Source: Caldicellulosiruptor naganoensis
GTDB taxonomy: Bacteria > Bacillota > Thermoanaerobacteria > Caldicellulosiruptorales > Caldicellulosiruptoraceae
Direction of reading: 5' to 3'
Length of the DNA stretch: 64,000 bases
Assembly: GCF_026914285.1 (NCBI RefSeq)
Contig: NZ_CP113864.1
Span: 212,582-276,581, forward strand
This document shows, one piece after another, positions 16,868 to 26,266 of the stretch (positions within the stretch are counted from its first letter, which is position 1; each line of letters starts with the position of its first letter). A program made the translations under genes and the position numbers. The notes under the pieces are model-generated. The model was given only the letters and a program-made list of their open reading frames with translations. It was not told the DNA's origin and made no database searches.

Positions 16868-19384
16868 TTACCTCTGCCCATAAGCTTCACCTGATGTAGT
16901 TTGTTGCTCTTGGGGACCACTTCCGGTTTCGGCTTGATTTGTTTGAAAAAAGCCTTGCTGAGTGCTGCTACCAGAACCGCTTTGCATCTTACTTCCTTGT
17001 CCTTCCAAATTACCACCTTGCAAAGTCTGATTTTCTCCTTGTGGCTGAAGATTTGTCTGATCCTGTGGCAGATTTTCTAGTGCTTTGTGAATGTTACAGT
17101 ACTTTGTTGGTGCTTGGTACATATAATCATCCGGTGGTACAACTGACTTTGAGGTATCAGGCCAGATGGGGTTGTCTCTGCGAATAAATACCTTCTCAAT
17201 GAAATTAAGACAATACTGGGTGGCCAACGCTTTTGATTCTGTGCACACTTTTAGCTTAACATGCCTGTCACAGTACTCTGTTGGCTCTGTGCCAGCGACA
17301 AATATCTCCTTTATTACCTGACTTCCTCTTGGATCTTGCCTACATAGGTCTGTTGCAAGTTTTCCAGACTCTTTGCAAATGTACTTTTCAACAATTCCAG
17401 GTGGCCTTAAAAATCCAGAGCTTACACCTTTTTTGCTCACAACCTTGTCCATTATGCCCTTGAAAATCTTTAAAGCCGGGTTTGTACCTGTAAGATAATT
17501 TAATGCAACAGGCTTGTCTTCACCAACCCAAACACCAAGTGCATAGTTTGGAGTGTACCCTACAAACCACCTGTCTTTACTATCATCAGTTGTACCTGTT
17601 TTTCCTGCAACAGGGTAAGAGAATTTCACACCTACTGTAATTCTTGCAGATACAACGCTTTGTAAAATATTTGTCAAAATGTATGCATTTTTCTCATCCA
17701 TTACCTTTCTTTTGTAGGGTATTCTTTCAAACAAAGTAACTCCATTTTTATCTTCAATCTTAGTAATAAAATAAGGTTTTATATATATCCCACCATTTGC
17801 AACTGCAGCAAATGCAGCTGTCAGTTCAATTGGCTTTACACCGTAAGTAAACCCACCAATTGCAATAGAAAGGTTATTCATGTCCTGTGGAGCCAAAGTG
17901 GTAAACCCGAATCTTTTTAGGTTTCTGTACACATTTTGAATACCAAGGTTGTAGGCAACTTTTACAGCTGGTACGTTTGCAGACCACTGCAGGGCTTCTC
18001 TTAGCGTCATCAACCCTTTATAGCCGCGCTTCCCAGCAACTACATTGCTCTTGTACCAGTTTCTTGGTGTGTAGCCTCCTACTGAAAATGGGACATCGTC
18101 AATTATTGTTGCTGCCGTATAGCCATTTTCAAGCGCAAGTGCATAGTCAGCAATTGGCTTGATACTAGATCCGGGCTGGCGCACAGACATTGTCGCCCTG
18201 TTTAAAAGCCTTACACCTTTTAAATTTCCTCTTCCGCCCATTATGCCTTTTACTGCTCCTGTTGAAAAATCTATCAACACTGCTGCTGCCTGTGGCTGGG
18301 GTGTGCCAGATGCATCATAGTGACGAATTTTGGGCATATATGCAGGGTCAGAAAATACCTCCTCCATAATACTTTGGATAGTTTCATCCATTGTTGTATA
18401 AATTTTGAGTCCGCCGCCATAGATAAGATTTTCTGCTTCATCCTCTGATATTTTCTTTTTAGTTGATAAAACCTCAATAGCCTCATCTATTACAGAATCA
18501 ACAAAGTATGGATGTTTATAGGCAGACTCCATTGGAATATCTTTTTTAACATACACAAGCTTTTGATTTTTTGCCTCTAAATATTCCTGTTCGGTGATAT
18601 AACCAAGTTCTAACATTTTTTTAAGAACAAGCTCTTGCTTTTTCTTTGCATGTTCCGGAAAGACATAAGGATTGTAGTATGAGGGATTTTGCGTAATGCC
18701 TGCAATTAGAGCACACTCTGCTAAGGTCAACTGCGACACATCTTTTCCAAAATAGATATACGCAGCCGCCTCAACACCATATGCACCATTTCCAAGATTT
18801 ATAGTATTCAAATACTCTTCCATAATCTGCTCTTTTGTCCACACTTTTTCGAGTTGGATTGCCAAATACTGTTCTTGTATCTTTCTTTTGAATGATTTTT
18901 CAAAGGTCAGAAGCTTATTTCTCACAAGCTGCTGTGTGATTGTGCTTGCACCTTCAGATAGGCTTCCGCTTTTGATATTTTTGTAAATTGCACCGAAAAT
19001 TCGTTTAATATCAATTCCGTTATGCTGCCAGAATCTTTCATCCTCAATTGCCACAAAAGCATTGATAAGGTTTTTTGGTATCTTGCTGTAAGGGACTCTA
19101 ATTCTGTTTTCACTTCCATGGAGCCGCGCAATTTCGTTTCCACTTTGGTCGTATACAATTGTTGTTTGACTATCATTTGCAGAACTTGTTATTATATCCA
19201 AAGCGTTGGGTGGTATTGCCTTTATGTATGCTGTAACCATTCCAAATACAGCGCCAATTGCAACCACTGCACTTGCAATGAGCAAAATTAAAAGTGTTCT
19301 TAAAAAGCTTTTTATAAAGATTCTAAAGCCAGAGTTAATTTTAGTTTTTTTAGAATTTTTGCTTTTTTTGATATTTTTGACCAT
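16868..19384 (-). CDS. Class A penicillin-binding protein (PBP1A type)
   Basis: An 838-residue bifunctional peptidoglycan synthase anchored by one N-terminal membrane helix (about residues 28-52). The glycosyltransferase GT51 domain shows AIEDERFWQHNGID near 110, GASTITQQLVRN near 150 and a KVWTKEQIMEEYLN segment. The transpeptidase domain shows PGSSIKP near 410 (active Ser and Lys of SxxK), SAN near 470 and GKTGTTDD near 593. The C-terminal 80 residues are low-complexity, rich in Gln, Gly and Ser. It starts at ATG 19384 after AAAAGGAGG. It is complete and monocistronic. Confidence 0.95.
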   Translation of the reverse strand: MVKNIKKSKNSKKTKINSGFRIFIKSFLRTLLILLIASAVVAIGAVFGMVTAYIKAIPPNALDIITSSANDSQTTIVYDQSGNEIARLHGSENRIRVPYSKIPKNLINAFVAIEDERFWQHNGIDIKRIFGAIYKNIKSGSLSEGASTITQQLVRNKLLTFEKSFKRKIQEQYLAIQLEKVWTKEQIMEEYLNTINLGNGAYGVEAAAYIYFGKDVSQLTLAECALIAGITQNPSYYNPYVFPEHAKKKQELVLKKMLELGYITEQEYLEAKNQKLVYVKKDIPMESAYKHPYFVDSVIDEAIEVLSTKKKISEDEAENLIYGGGLKIYTTMDETIQSIMEEVFSDPAYMPKIRHYDASGTPQPQAAAVLIDFSTGAVKGIMGGRGNLKGVRLLNRATMSVRQPGSSIKPIADYALALENGYTAATIIDDVPFSVGGYTPRNWYKSNVVAGKRGYKGLMTLREALQWSANVPAVKVAYNLGIQNVYRNLKRFGFTTLAPQDMNNLSIAIGGFTYGVKPIELTAAFAAVANGGIYIKPYFITKIEDKNGVTLFERIPYKRKVMDEKNAYILTNILQSVVSARITVGVKFSYPVAGKTGTTDDSKDRWFVGYTPNYALGVWVGEDKPVALNYLTGTNPALKIFKGIMDKVVSKKGVSSGFLRPPGIVEKYICKESGKLATDLCRQDPRGSQVIKEIFVAGTEPTEYCDRHVKLKVCTESKALATQYCLNFIEKVFIRRDNPIWPDTSKSVVPPDDYMYQAPTKYCNIHKALENLPQDQTNLQPQGENQTLQGGNLEGQGSKMQSGSGSSTQQGFFQTNQAETGSGPQEQQTTSGEAYGQR

Positions 19385-19564
19385 AAAAAAACCTCCTTTT
19401 ATTCAATTATACCACAAAAACAAAGAGGTATACCGTTTTGAAAAGTTTTGTCAGAAAGCTCAGAAAGCTATTTTTCTTTAAAATTTGCTTATAATATAGT
19501 ATAATGAAATTAAATATCCTTTTAAAATGATAGAAATACTCTAATTTTGTGAGGAGAAGAAAAA

Positions 19565-20626
19565 ATGAAGGCAAAAGAAATTTTGGACAAAGCTTACAAT
19601 ACCCATAAGCTTAGCAAAGATGAAATAAAATTTTTGCTATCCCTTGAAGGAGAAGAAAAAGAACTTTTGTTTGAATATGCAGACAGAGTGAGGAAAGAAT
19701 ATGTTGGTGATGATGTTTATTTGAGAGGACTTATAGAATTTTCAAGCTATTGCAAAAACGACTGTTTTTACTGTGGGCTCAGGCGTAGCAACAAAGAAGC
19801 TCAACGCTACAGAATGCAAGAAGATGAGATAGTTGAGGTTGCAAAAAGAGCATACGCCATAGGCTACAGAACGGTTGTACTCCAGTCTGGTGAAGACCCA
19901 TACTATACAAAAGATAGAATTTGTAGTATTATAAAGAAAATAAAAGAAAATATAGATGTTGCAATAACACTTAGCATTGGTGAAAGGTCATATGAAGATT
20001 ACAAAGCATTTCGGGAAGCTGGAGCAGATAGGTACCTTATGAGGTTTGAGACATCCAACAAAGTTCTCTATCAAAAATACCACCCGGGGATGAGCTTTGA
20101 AAATAGAATAGAATGTTTGAGATGGATAAAAAGTTTAGGATATGAGCTTGGGACAGGGTTTTTGATTGGTCTTCCGGAACAGACAATAGATGATTTGGCA
20201 GACGACATACTTCTTGTGTATGAACTTGACAGTGACATGGTAGGAATAGGTCCTTTTATACCCCATCCCCAAACACCTTTAAAAGATGCTGAGGTGGGGT
20301 CTGTTGATCTGACATTAAAGTGTATTGCAATTTTAAGGCTGTTGCTTCCAGACAGCAACATCCCAGCAACAACTGCGCTTGGCACGTTGGACCCTCTTGG
20401 GCGGCAAAAGGGGCTAAAGTGCGGTGCTAACATTGTCATGCCAAATGTAAATGACCTCAAATACAAGCTAAAATACGAACTTTACCCCGGCAAAATCTGT
20501 ATAAATGAAGATGCAACAAAGTGTAGAGGCTGTATTGAGTCAATTATAATTTCTCTTGGTAGAAAAGTAGGGCAAGGTTATGGCCAGAGCAGGCATTATA
20601 GGTTGAAAAAGGCTGTTGGAGATTAA
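19565..20626 (+). CDS. hydE: [FeFe]-hydrogenase maturase HydE (radical SAM)
   Basis: A 353-residue radical SAM enzyme for H-cluster assembly on [FeFe] hydrogenase, cytosolic. The CxxxCxxC cluster motif is SSYCKNDCFYCGLR near residues 60-73. The IGPFIPHPQTPL and PATTALGTLDPLGRQKGL segments are characteristic of HydE rather than biotin synthase. It starts at ATG 19565 after GAGGAG. The usual partners HydF and HydG and hydrogenase subunits are not adjacent. It implies hydrogen metabolism in an anaerobe. Confidence 0.92.
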   Translation: MKAKEILDKAYNTHKLSKDEIKFLLSLEGEEKELLFEYADRVRKEYVGDDVYLRGLIEFSSYCKNDCFYCGLRRSNKEAQRYRMQEDEIVEVAKRAYAIGYRTVVLQSGEDPYYTKDRICSIIKKIKENIDVAITLSIGERSYEDYKAFREAGADRYLMRFETSNKVLYQKYHPGMSFENRIECLRWIKSLGYELGTGFLIGLPEQTIDDLADDILLVYELDSDMVGIGPFIPHPQTPLKDAEVGSVDLTLKCIAILRLLLPDSNIPATTALGTLDPLGRQKGLKCGANIVMPNVNDLKYKLKYELYPGKICINEDATKCRGCIESIIISLGRKVGQGYGQSRHYRLKKAVGD

Positions 20627-20721
20627 TTCTATTGATTTCGGTCGTATTGTGGTATAGACTTTTGAATATAAACACCTAGAACAAGGTTTTTTCACTCCTT
20701 TAAAAAGGGGATTTTAAAAAG

Positions 20722-21414
20722 ATGAGGATAAAGAAAAGCAATAGCAACAAAAAGTGGATTTTAGGCCTTATAATAGGAGTTATTTTAGGGCTTGTAGGAG
20801 GGGTGGTAGCAGGGTATTATATCTCATCACACATAGCTACCCAAAAACAGCAAGTGTCTTCTCCAGCTTCCACGCAGCAGCAATCACAAGCTGAAAGTAC
20901 GACATCTTCTGGCGTTTTACCACAAACCTCAAAATCTCAGCAAAATCAACAGCAAGCACAAGAAGGTACCAATTTACAAAAACCAAAAACTTACAAGGCA
21001 TATGGCAGGTATTTAGGAGAAGCAGATAGACATTCAATTGAAGTAAATCTTTTGAACACCAGTTTTGATTATAAGACGTTTGAGTTTGAGCCGGCAAATA
21101 TACAAAAGTACAATCTGCAACCGGGTCAAATTGTAGAGCTTGAGTTTGAAGAGCCTCACGATGGAAGAAATCCAAAGATAACAAATTTAAATGTTCCGGA
21201 TGAGATTACATTAAAAGGAAAATTTATAGGACTTGCTGATAATAACTTTGCCGAGTTTTTGTTCGACCAAAAACACGTTGTGCTTCAGATAACTGCTGTT
21301 TCAGACAAGATTTCTTATCTTGATGAGAATACAGATGTGGAGGTCACTTTCAAGACAAATCCGCAAGATCCAAACTCAAACCCTGTTGTGACGGATATAA
21401 AGATTTTGAAATAA
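20722..21414 (+). CDS. Membrane-anchored protein of unknown function
   Basis: A 230-residue protein. A basic start (MRIKKSNSNKKW) precedes one hydrophobic helix at about residues 13-34 (glycine-rich, GLIIGVILGLVGGVVAGYY). A Gln/Ser/Thr-rich linker follows (about 40-90), then a soluble domain of about 135 residues with alternating beta pattern (KAYGRYLGEADRHSIEVN, VTFKTNPQDPNSNP). The topology suggests an extracytoplasmic domain on a flexible tether. I do not recognise the family. It starts at ATG 20722 after AAAGGGGA. It lies 95 bp after hydE and may share its transcript. Confidence 0.7.
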   Translation: MRIKKSNSNKKWILGLIIGVILGLVGGVVAGYYISSHIATQKQQVSSPASTQQQSQAESTTSSGVLPQTSKSQQNQQQAQEGTNLQKPKTYKAYGRYLGEADRHSIEVNLLNTSFDYKTFEFEPANIQKYNLQPGQIVELEFEEPHDGRNPKITNLNVPDEITLKGKFIGLADNNFAEFLFDQKHVVLQITAVSDKISYLDENTDVEVTFKTNPQDPNSNPVVTDIKILK

Positions 21415-21424
21415 AATATAAAAG

Positions 21425-21466
21425 AGGAGGGGCTCCTTGTATCAACACAGCGAGAGAGCCCCTTTT
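21425..21466. terminator. Bidirectional terminator
   Basis: GGGGCTC and GAGCCCC pair around a loop of about 18-20 bases, followed by TTTTTG on the + strand and an A-rich left flank. It serves both the gene ending at 21414 and the convergent MFS gene. Confidence 0.8.
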
Positions 21467-21472
21467 TGAATT

Positions 21473-22894
21473 CTAATTTGGATTTTCTTCAGTTTTGTAG
21501 ATATTTTCTCTTTTTATTGACGCTACTATTCCCGCAATGGAGAGGATTGAGAACACAAAAAAGCTTATCTTCATGCTCTTTAGAATCATCAGATAATTTT
21601 CATGAGAGAGTTTTGCACCTTTTAAGTACAAAGAGAATATAAAAGAGACAATTGCCATTGAAAATGCCTGTCCCATTACTCTCATGACAGATATTGTAGA
21701 TGACGCCGCACCATACAGAGACTGAGGCACAGAGCTCATCACAACATTTGTATTAGGTGATGAAAAAAGTCCAAAGCCAACACCCATAATAATTAGGTTT
21801 ATTATAACAAAGACTATATTTGTCTTACTTAAGAACAAAGAAAAGATGAAAAGCCCGGCGGTTGTGAGAGCCATTCCTGCTGTTGCAAGCTTTCTTGGTT
21901 CAATTTTTTCTGATGCCCGCCCTGAAATTAGTGATGTAATAACCTGTGATATAGGCTGCAAAATTAAAACAGTTCCAGCAAACTGTGAAGGTATAGCTTT
22001 TACAATCTGAAGATACAGCGAAAGAAGATACGATGCAGAGAATGTACAGCTGTAGTTTATAAGTGCTGCTAAGTTAGAAAATCCAAATTGAGGGATTTTT
22101 ACAAACAACTTCACATCAAGCAAAGGGTTTTGAGTGGAAAGTTCAAATACTACAAATAGTACTAAAAAAGCAAAACCTAAGAAGAATAAAATCTTTGGTG
22201 TTTTGCCAAGCTCAAAAGTTGAAGCACCATAGATCAACAAAAAGAGTCCTACAATGGAAAAGAGTGCCCCAGTTTTATCAAGGTTCTTAAGACTTTCTGC
22301 CAAAGAAGCATGCTCTACTACTTTAATTTCTTTTTTTAGCAAGAAAAGACTTACAAGTGATGCAACAAATCCTACCAAAAATGCAAACAAGAATATACTT
22401 CTGAATCCAAAAAGTCGCACCAAAATTCCGCCCAAAAAAGGTCCGATTGATGTTCCAAGGTAGACTGTGGCTGTGTTTATCCCAAGAAGTCTTCCTCTTA
22501 TTTTAGGCGAGTGGTTTTCAATCAAGATTGCAATTGATGTTACAAACACAAAAGCAGAGAAAAAACCTTGTAGAGCTCTGAATATAAACAAGAATGTTAT
22601 ATTTGGCGCTATGGCACACATGAGTGTGGAGAGTGTAAACGAAACATGTCCTGTTATGAATATCTTCGTGCGGTCAAATGTGTCCGAAAGCTTTCCCATT
22701 GGCAGAATAAATGCAGCTGAAAATAGCAAGAAAATAGTAATGACAAAGTTTAAATTCTCTGCAACTAAGTTAAATCTTTTAGCAATGTCAGGTGCAGCGA
22801 TGTTTACTGCGCTTGACATAAAAGGGACCAGAAATGAAGAGGTTGTTGTTGCAATAAGGATGTTTTTGTTAATCTTTTGCTGTGTAAGCTCCAT
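21473..22894 (-). CDS. MFS multidrug efflux transporter (DHA2-like)
   Basis: A 473-residue polytopic membrane protein with about 14 hydrophobic helices, the DHA2 drug:proton antiporter layout. LPMGKLSDTFDRTKIF near 62-77 is MFS motif A between helices 2 and 3. I place the start at ATG 22894 (MELTQQK), which has AGAGGTGG 8 bases upstream, rather than the longer frame to 22924. It is probably an exporter of lipophilic compounds; the substrate is unknown. No regulator is adjacent. Confidence 0.85.
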   Translation of the reverse strand: MELTQQKINKNILIATTTSSFLVPFMSSAVNIAAPDIAKRFNLVAENLNFVITIFLLFSAAFILPMGKLSDTFDRTKIFITGHVSFTLSTLMCAIAPNITFLFIFRALQGFFSAFVFVTSIAILIENHSPKIRGRLLGINTATVYLGTSIGPFLGGILVRLFGFRSIFLFAFLVGFVASLVSLFLLKKEIKVVEHASLAESLKNLDKTGALFSIVGLFLLIYGASTFELGKTPKILFFLGFAFLVLFVVFELSTQNPLLDVKLFVKIPQFGFSNLAALINYSCTFSASYLLSLYLQIVKAIPSQFAGTVLILQPISQVITSLISGRASEKIEPRKLATAGMALTTAGLFIFSLFLSKTNIVFVIINLIIMGVGFGLFSSPNTNVVMSSVPQSLYGAASSTISVMRVMGQAFSMAIVSFIFSLYLKGAKLSHENYLMILKSMKISFFVFSILSIAGIVASIKRENIYKTEENPN

Positions 22895-23099
22895 CTTACG
22901 TCGCCACCTCTTTTGTATCTTCAAAATTCAACGAAAATGTTACAAACTATATGATATCACTTTTTGCTTAAAATATATACTCTGGAAATCCATAAATTTT
23001 GGCACTTTTGGTCTTTGAAAAGGTCAAGGTAAAAATATAAAATTAATTATGTAAAATTATTGAATTAATAATCATAAACTTGTGGGTGATAAAAAAGAG

Positions 23100-23750
23100 A
23101 TGAGGGTTGCGTGGAGTGCAACACATCAGGAATTTTTGCTCTCTGACGGGTATTATTTTTCAGGGCTTTATAAAGAACTTTCGAAGAGAGGGGTATTGAT
23201 CGAGGAAGTTGAGGATTTTGATAGACTTTTTGAGTACGATGTAATTATATTTAACTATCCAGAAAATCCTTTTGAACAAGAAGAAAGAGAGAGAATAAAA
23301 AAGAGCTTGCAAGAAGATAAAAAAAGAATTATCTTCACAGCTCACTTTAGAGGAAAAGATGGAGTTGCAGAGATTTGCAATGCTATAGCTAAAGATTTTG
23401 GCATAAACATCATGCAAGAAGCAGTTAAAGATGAGAGCTACCACTTAGAAGATGACAATTTTATTATAACAACAAACAATATCGAGAAATACGCATCAGG
23501 TGTAAAAGAAGTTGTATTTCCTTATTCAGCTCCGCTTTCTATATCAGATGGTGTGGAAATCATATTAAAAGGTCGAGATACTGCAGTTTCTGATTCAGGG
23601 CAAAGATCGCCCATCTTGATTGCACAAAAGAGTTTTGAAAATGGAAGCAAGCTAATTGTCTGTGGAGGCTGCATCTTTTGGGACAACTTTTCACTCTTCA
23701 GACTTGACAATCTGCAGTTTGTGATGAATTTGATCTTAGGGAATGAATAG
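23100..23750 (+). CDS. Conserved hypothetical protein, possibly GATase-like fold
   Basis: A 216-residue cytosolic protein starting at ATG 23100, with GGTGAT 8 bases before; an in-frame GTG at 23082 is less likely. Hydrophobic strands alternate with helices (VAWSATHQEF, YDVIIFNYP, KRIIFTAHFRG, KLIVCGGCIFWD), recalling a Rossmann/glutamine-amidotransferase-like fold without a clear nucleophile-elbow cysteine. The family is not recognised and the function unknown. Confidence 0.6.
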   Translation: MRVAWSATHQEFLLSDGYYFSGLYKELSKRGVLIEEVEDFDRLFEYDVIIFNYPENPFEQEERERIKKSLQEDKKRIIFTAHFRGKDGVAEICNAIAKDFGINIMQEAVKDESYHLEDDNFIITTNNIEKYASGVKEVVFPYSAPLSISDGVEIILKGRDTAVSDSGQRSPILIAQKSFENGSKLIVCGGCIFWDNFSLFRLDNLQFVMNLILGNE

Positions 23751-23836
23751 AAAGGAAGCTGGTTTTAAAAAAGTTTTTAGGATATATAGGATATAATTGA
23801 AGATATAGAAAGTGTACTACTAAGGTGTTTTTTGAA

Positions 23837-24412
23837 ATGGAAGAGTTTACTTCAATTGAGTTTGATTATAAAAAGTATCAAAAATCAAAAGATGAAGGGC
23901 GATATGAGATTATTGAAGGCAGGTTTTTCAACTTAGCAACTTCTCCTTCAGTTTTTCATCGGCATATGTGTGGGAACATTTATCATAAACTTAGGATTTT
24001 TTCTGCAGGGTAAAGAATGTGTGCCTTTTATTTCACCTGTTGATGTAAGGCTTGCACCAGAAGGAAGCGAAGAGAGGAATATAAAAAACGTAGTCCAGCC
24101 AGATGTGTTTGTGGTTTGTGACAAATCCAAGATTGACCAAAAAGGCATAATAGGAGCGCCAGAATTTGTTGTAGAGGTTGCTTCTCCAAATACATCAGCA
24201 AGGGATTATCTTATAAAACTCAAACTTTATGAAAGATATGGCACAAAAGAGTATTGGATTGTAAATCCGCAGGAAAAGAGCGTTGCCGTTTTTGTGAAAG
24301 CAAAAGAAGAAGATTCGATATAAGCAGTATATTTTTTCATCCTGCTATTATTAGATCATCTTTTCTCTCTGGCTTTGAGATTTCAACCGACGAAATTTTT
24401 GCAGAAATATAA
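23837..24412 (+). pseudogene. Uma2-family (DUF820) putative nuclease, two frameshifts
   Basis: Three frames spell one Uma2/DUF820 protein of about 190 residues with a PD-(D/E)xK-like core: GRYEIIEGRFF, QPDVFVVCDKSKID, GAPEFVVEVASPNTS, DYLIKLKLYERYGTKEYWIV. The first break is in a run of six T near 23996-24001 (one T too many). The second is near 24315, where one added T lets the frame run on through FHPAIIRSSFLSGFEIS to a stop at 24412. The two indels compensate in sign. ATG 23837 has AAGG 11 bases upstream; a GTG at 23825 is the alternative. The family is widespread in bacteria and its biological role is unclear. Confidence 0.75.
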
Positions 24413-24419
24413 CTTAAAA

Positions 24420-24461
24420 AAATAAAGGGGCAAGGTAGGACCTTACTTTTCGTACCTTGCC
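24420..24461 (-). terminator. queF terminator overlapping its stop codon
   Basis: GGCAAGGTA (minus strand, 24461-24453) pairs with TACCTTGCC (24437-24429), followed leftwards by CCTTTATTTTTTTAAG. The upstream arm lies in the last queF codons. Confidence 0.7.
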
Positions 24462-24853
24462 ACAACTCTTGTTGAAATACCACCACGTTCGTGAAACTCT
24501 CCAATCACTTCCATAAACTTTGGCTCAAGCAGTTTTACAAGGTCGTCTAAAATCCTGTTTACTGCATGTTCTTGCAAAATTCCCACATTTCTAAATGATG
24601 TCAGGTAATATTTCAGGGATTTTAGCTCAACAAGCTTTTTGTTGGGTATATATCTTATTGTAAGGCGTGCTGTGTCAGGAAGACCTGTCCATGGACAGAC
24701 CGACGAGAATTCCTCTGTGATATACTCAACTACTGTATTTTTTTCTGGGTATTCATAGTTAATTGCCTCTAAAACATCTGTGTCTATCTTTTCGTATCCA
24801 TAGATATCAAATCTTCTTTGCTGGTATTTGTCGTTTGAATTTGGCGACTGCAT
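24443..24853 (-). CDS. queF: NADPH-dependent 7-cyano-7-deazaguanine (preQ0) reductase
   Basis: A 136-residue QueF of the short unimodular type, reducing preQ0 to preQ1 in queuosine biosynthesis. The catalytic Cys is in [14 protein letters not shown] near residues 46-59. [18 protein letters not shown] near 71-88 is the family QueF motif (E and S/L-rich), and [12 protein letters not shown] lies near the end. The start is ATG 24853, 9 bases after GAGGAGG. A longer open frame to 24958 is translation through the riboswitch and is rejected. No other queuosine gene is nearby. Confidence 0.95.
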   Translation of the reverse strand: MQSPNSNDKYQQRRFDIYGYEKIDTDVLEAINYEYPEKNTVVEYITEEFSSVCPWTGLPDTARLTIRYIPNKKLVELKSLKYYLTSFRNVGILQEHAVNRILDDLVKLLEPKFMEVIGEFHERGGISTRVVARYEK

Positions 24854-24869
24854 TTTTTCAAAACCTCCT

Positions 24870-24902
24870 CTTGTTTTGTTGACCGGGGTTGCTGCGACCC
24901 GG
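24870..24902 (-). promoter_or_regulatory. preQ1-I riboswitch upstream of queF
   Basis: Minus strand: CCGGGTCGCAGCAACCCCGG forms stem P1 with the preQ1-binding loop, followed by TCAACAAAACAAG, the A-rich tail that docks as the second pseudoknot stem. It is nearly identical to the structurally known T. tengcongensis preQ1-I aptamer. The tail runs straight into AGGAGG of queF, so preQ1 binding should hide the ribosome site and repress translation. A separate small hairpin (AGGC-AAAAA-GCCT) lies just 5'. Confidence 0.95.
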
Positions 24903-25017
24903 GCAGGCTTTTTGCCTACTTGATAGTTTATTTTAGCACACTTCAACTTTGAGGGCAAATTGTTGTATAATAATATCCATCATGCTATATCACTTAAGAA
25001 ATGAGGAGCTTTTTAAA

Positions 25018-25935
25018 ATGTTTGAAAAAGAGCCAATTTACATAGAAGAGGTTTTCGACTATGTAACCCACAGCGCGCGGAAGTTTGTACTCAATTTTTG
25101 GGAAGATCCGCGATATTTTAAAGTTCACAGGCACAACTTTGTTGAGTTCATGTATGTTTTAAAAGGCGAAGGGTTTGAGACGGTTAACTCGTTGAGGTAT
25201 AACTTAAAACCTGGGACATTTTCTTTGGTGATGCCATATCAGATACATAAAATAGATTACTCTGAAGAAAACCCACTTTCTATATTTGTAGGTGCAATTG
25301 CCTTTGAAGAACTTTTGTCGCCAAATAGCATATTTTACAAAATTGGTGAGCTTCTTTTAAGCTATGATGAAAAGGTGTTGCCATATTACTACTTTGAAGG
25401 TGAAGAAAAACAAAAGATGGACTACCTTTTTAAAGAGGCATGGCAGCTTATAAAACAAAATGATGTTTGGTCAGAGATTATCTTGAGGGCCAAAGTTGTT
25501 GAGATAATTGCATGTTTTGACAAAAGCAGAAACAAGAATCTACAGAAAACTTGTGAGAAAAGTGCAGGCAGCAGTTTGGCTGAAAAATACCCCAAAGAGA
25601 GTGTATCACTTTCAGTTGACTACTGGCAGCTTGTATATTTTGTGCATAAGAATTATAACCAAAATATAGACTTAAAAGTGCTTTCAAAAGAGTTTCATTT
25701 AAGTCCTTCATACATAAGCCAGCTTTTCAAAAAACTTGTTGGGTGTAATTTTCACACGTTTTTAAATGAAGTGAGAATCCAGCACGCGTGCAGTCTTCTT
25801 GTCTCAACAGACAAACCTGTGACAGATATTGCTCTTGAGGTTGGGTTTGATTCATACTCAACATTTGCGAGGGTATTTCACAAGCAAAAAGGTATGAGCG
25901 CTTTAGAGTTTAGGAAAAGGTATGCCATGGTGTAA
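25018..25935 (+). CDS. AraC-family transcriptional regulator
   Basis: A 305-residue regulator with an N-terminal cupin sensor (FKVHRHNFVEFMYVLKGEG, LKPGTFSLVMPYQIH near residues 35-80) and a C-terminal pair of helix-turn-helices (SPSYISQLFKKLVG, ISYS-type segment VTDIALEVGFDSYSTFARVFHK). The cupin suggests sensing of a sugar or sugar derivative. I choose ATG 25018, after GAGGAGC; the longer frame from 24949 overlaps the queF leader. No metabolic target gene is adjacent. Confidence 0.88.
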   Translation: MFEKEPIYIEEVFDYVTHSARKFVLNFWEDPRYFKVHRHNFVEFMYVLKGEGFETVNSLRYNLKPGTFSLVMPYQIHKIDYSEENPLSIFVGAIAFEELLSPNSIFYKIGELLLSYDEKVLPYYYFEGEEKQKMDYLFKEAWQLIKQNDVWSEIILRAKVVEIIACFDKSRNKNLQKTCEKSAGSSLAEKYPKESVSLSVDYWQLVYFVHKNYNQNIDLKVLSKEFHLSPSYISQLFKKLVGCNFHTFLNEVRIQHACSLLVSTDKPVTDIALEVGFDSYSTFARVFHKQKGMSALEFRKRYAMV

Positions 25936-25937
25936 AA

Positions 25938-25985
25938 AAAGACCGCCTACCCCTAAGACTATTTGAGCGGTCTTTAAAACTTTTT
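25938..25985. terminator. Bidirectional terminator
   Basis: AAAGACCGC (25938-25946) pairs with GCGGTCTTT (25967-25975), with A-rich and T-rich flanks. It separates the araC-like gene from the convergent thioredoxin-like gene. Confidence 0.85.
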
Positions 25986-26227
25986 TAAGCATTTTCCTTT
26001 TTCAAAAACTCTTTAATTTCCTCAATCCCTGCAACCCTGCCTGATAAGACTACTTTTTCATTTACAACCAAAGCTGGTGTTCTCATAACGCCATATCCAA
26101 GAATTTTTTCATAGTCCTTGACCTCTTCAAATGAAGCTTCAATTCCAAGCTTCTCAGCTGCCTTTTTAGCATTTTCCATGAGCTTTTTGCAGTTTGCACA
26201 CCCACCACCGAGAATTTTAATGACCAT
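25985..26227 (-). CDS. Small thioredoxin-fold redox protein (redox-active disulfide protein 2 type)
   Basis: An 80-residue thioredoxin-like protein with the CxxC pair in GGGCANCKKL near residues 7-16 and the cis-Pro segment VMRTPALVVNE near 47-57. It is of the MTH895/TM0996 small type. It follows the permease gene by 39 bp in the arsR operon. Similar fusions and neighbours with this permease family are known. A role in reducing a metalloid substrate or the permease is possible but unproven. Confidence 0.85.
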   Translation of the reverse strand: MVIKILGGGCANCKKLMENAKKAAEKLGIEASFEEVKDYEKILGYGVMRTPALVVNEKVVLSGRVAGIEEIKEFLKKENA

Positions 26228-26266
26228 CTTAAAATCAACTCCTTTCAGTAATTTTTGTTCAAAACT

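Noticed and set aside
24854-24958. N-terminal extension of queF
   Set aside because: It translates through the preQ1 riboswitch; the ATG at 24853 directly follows the regulated ribosome site.
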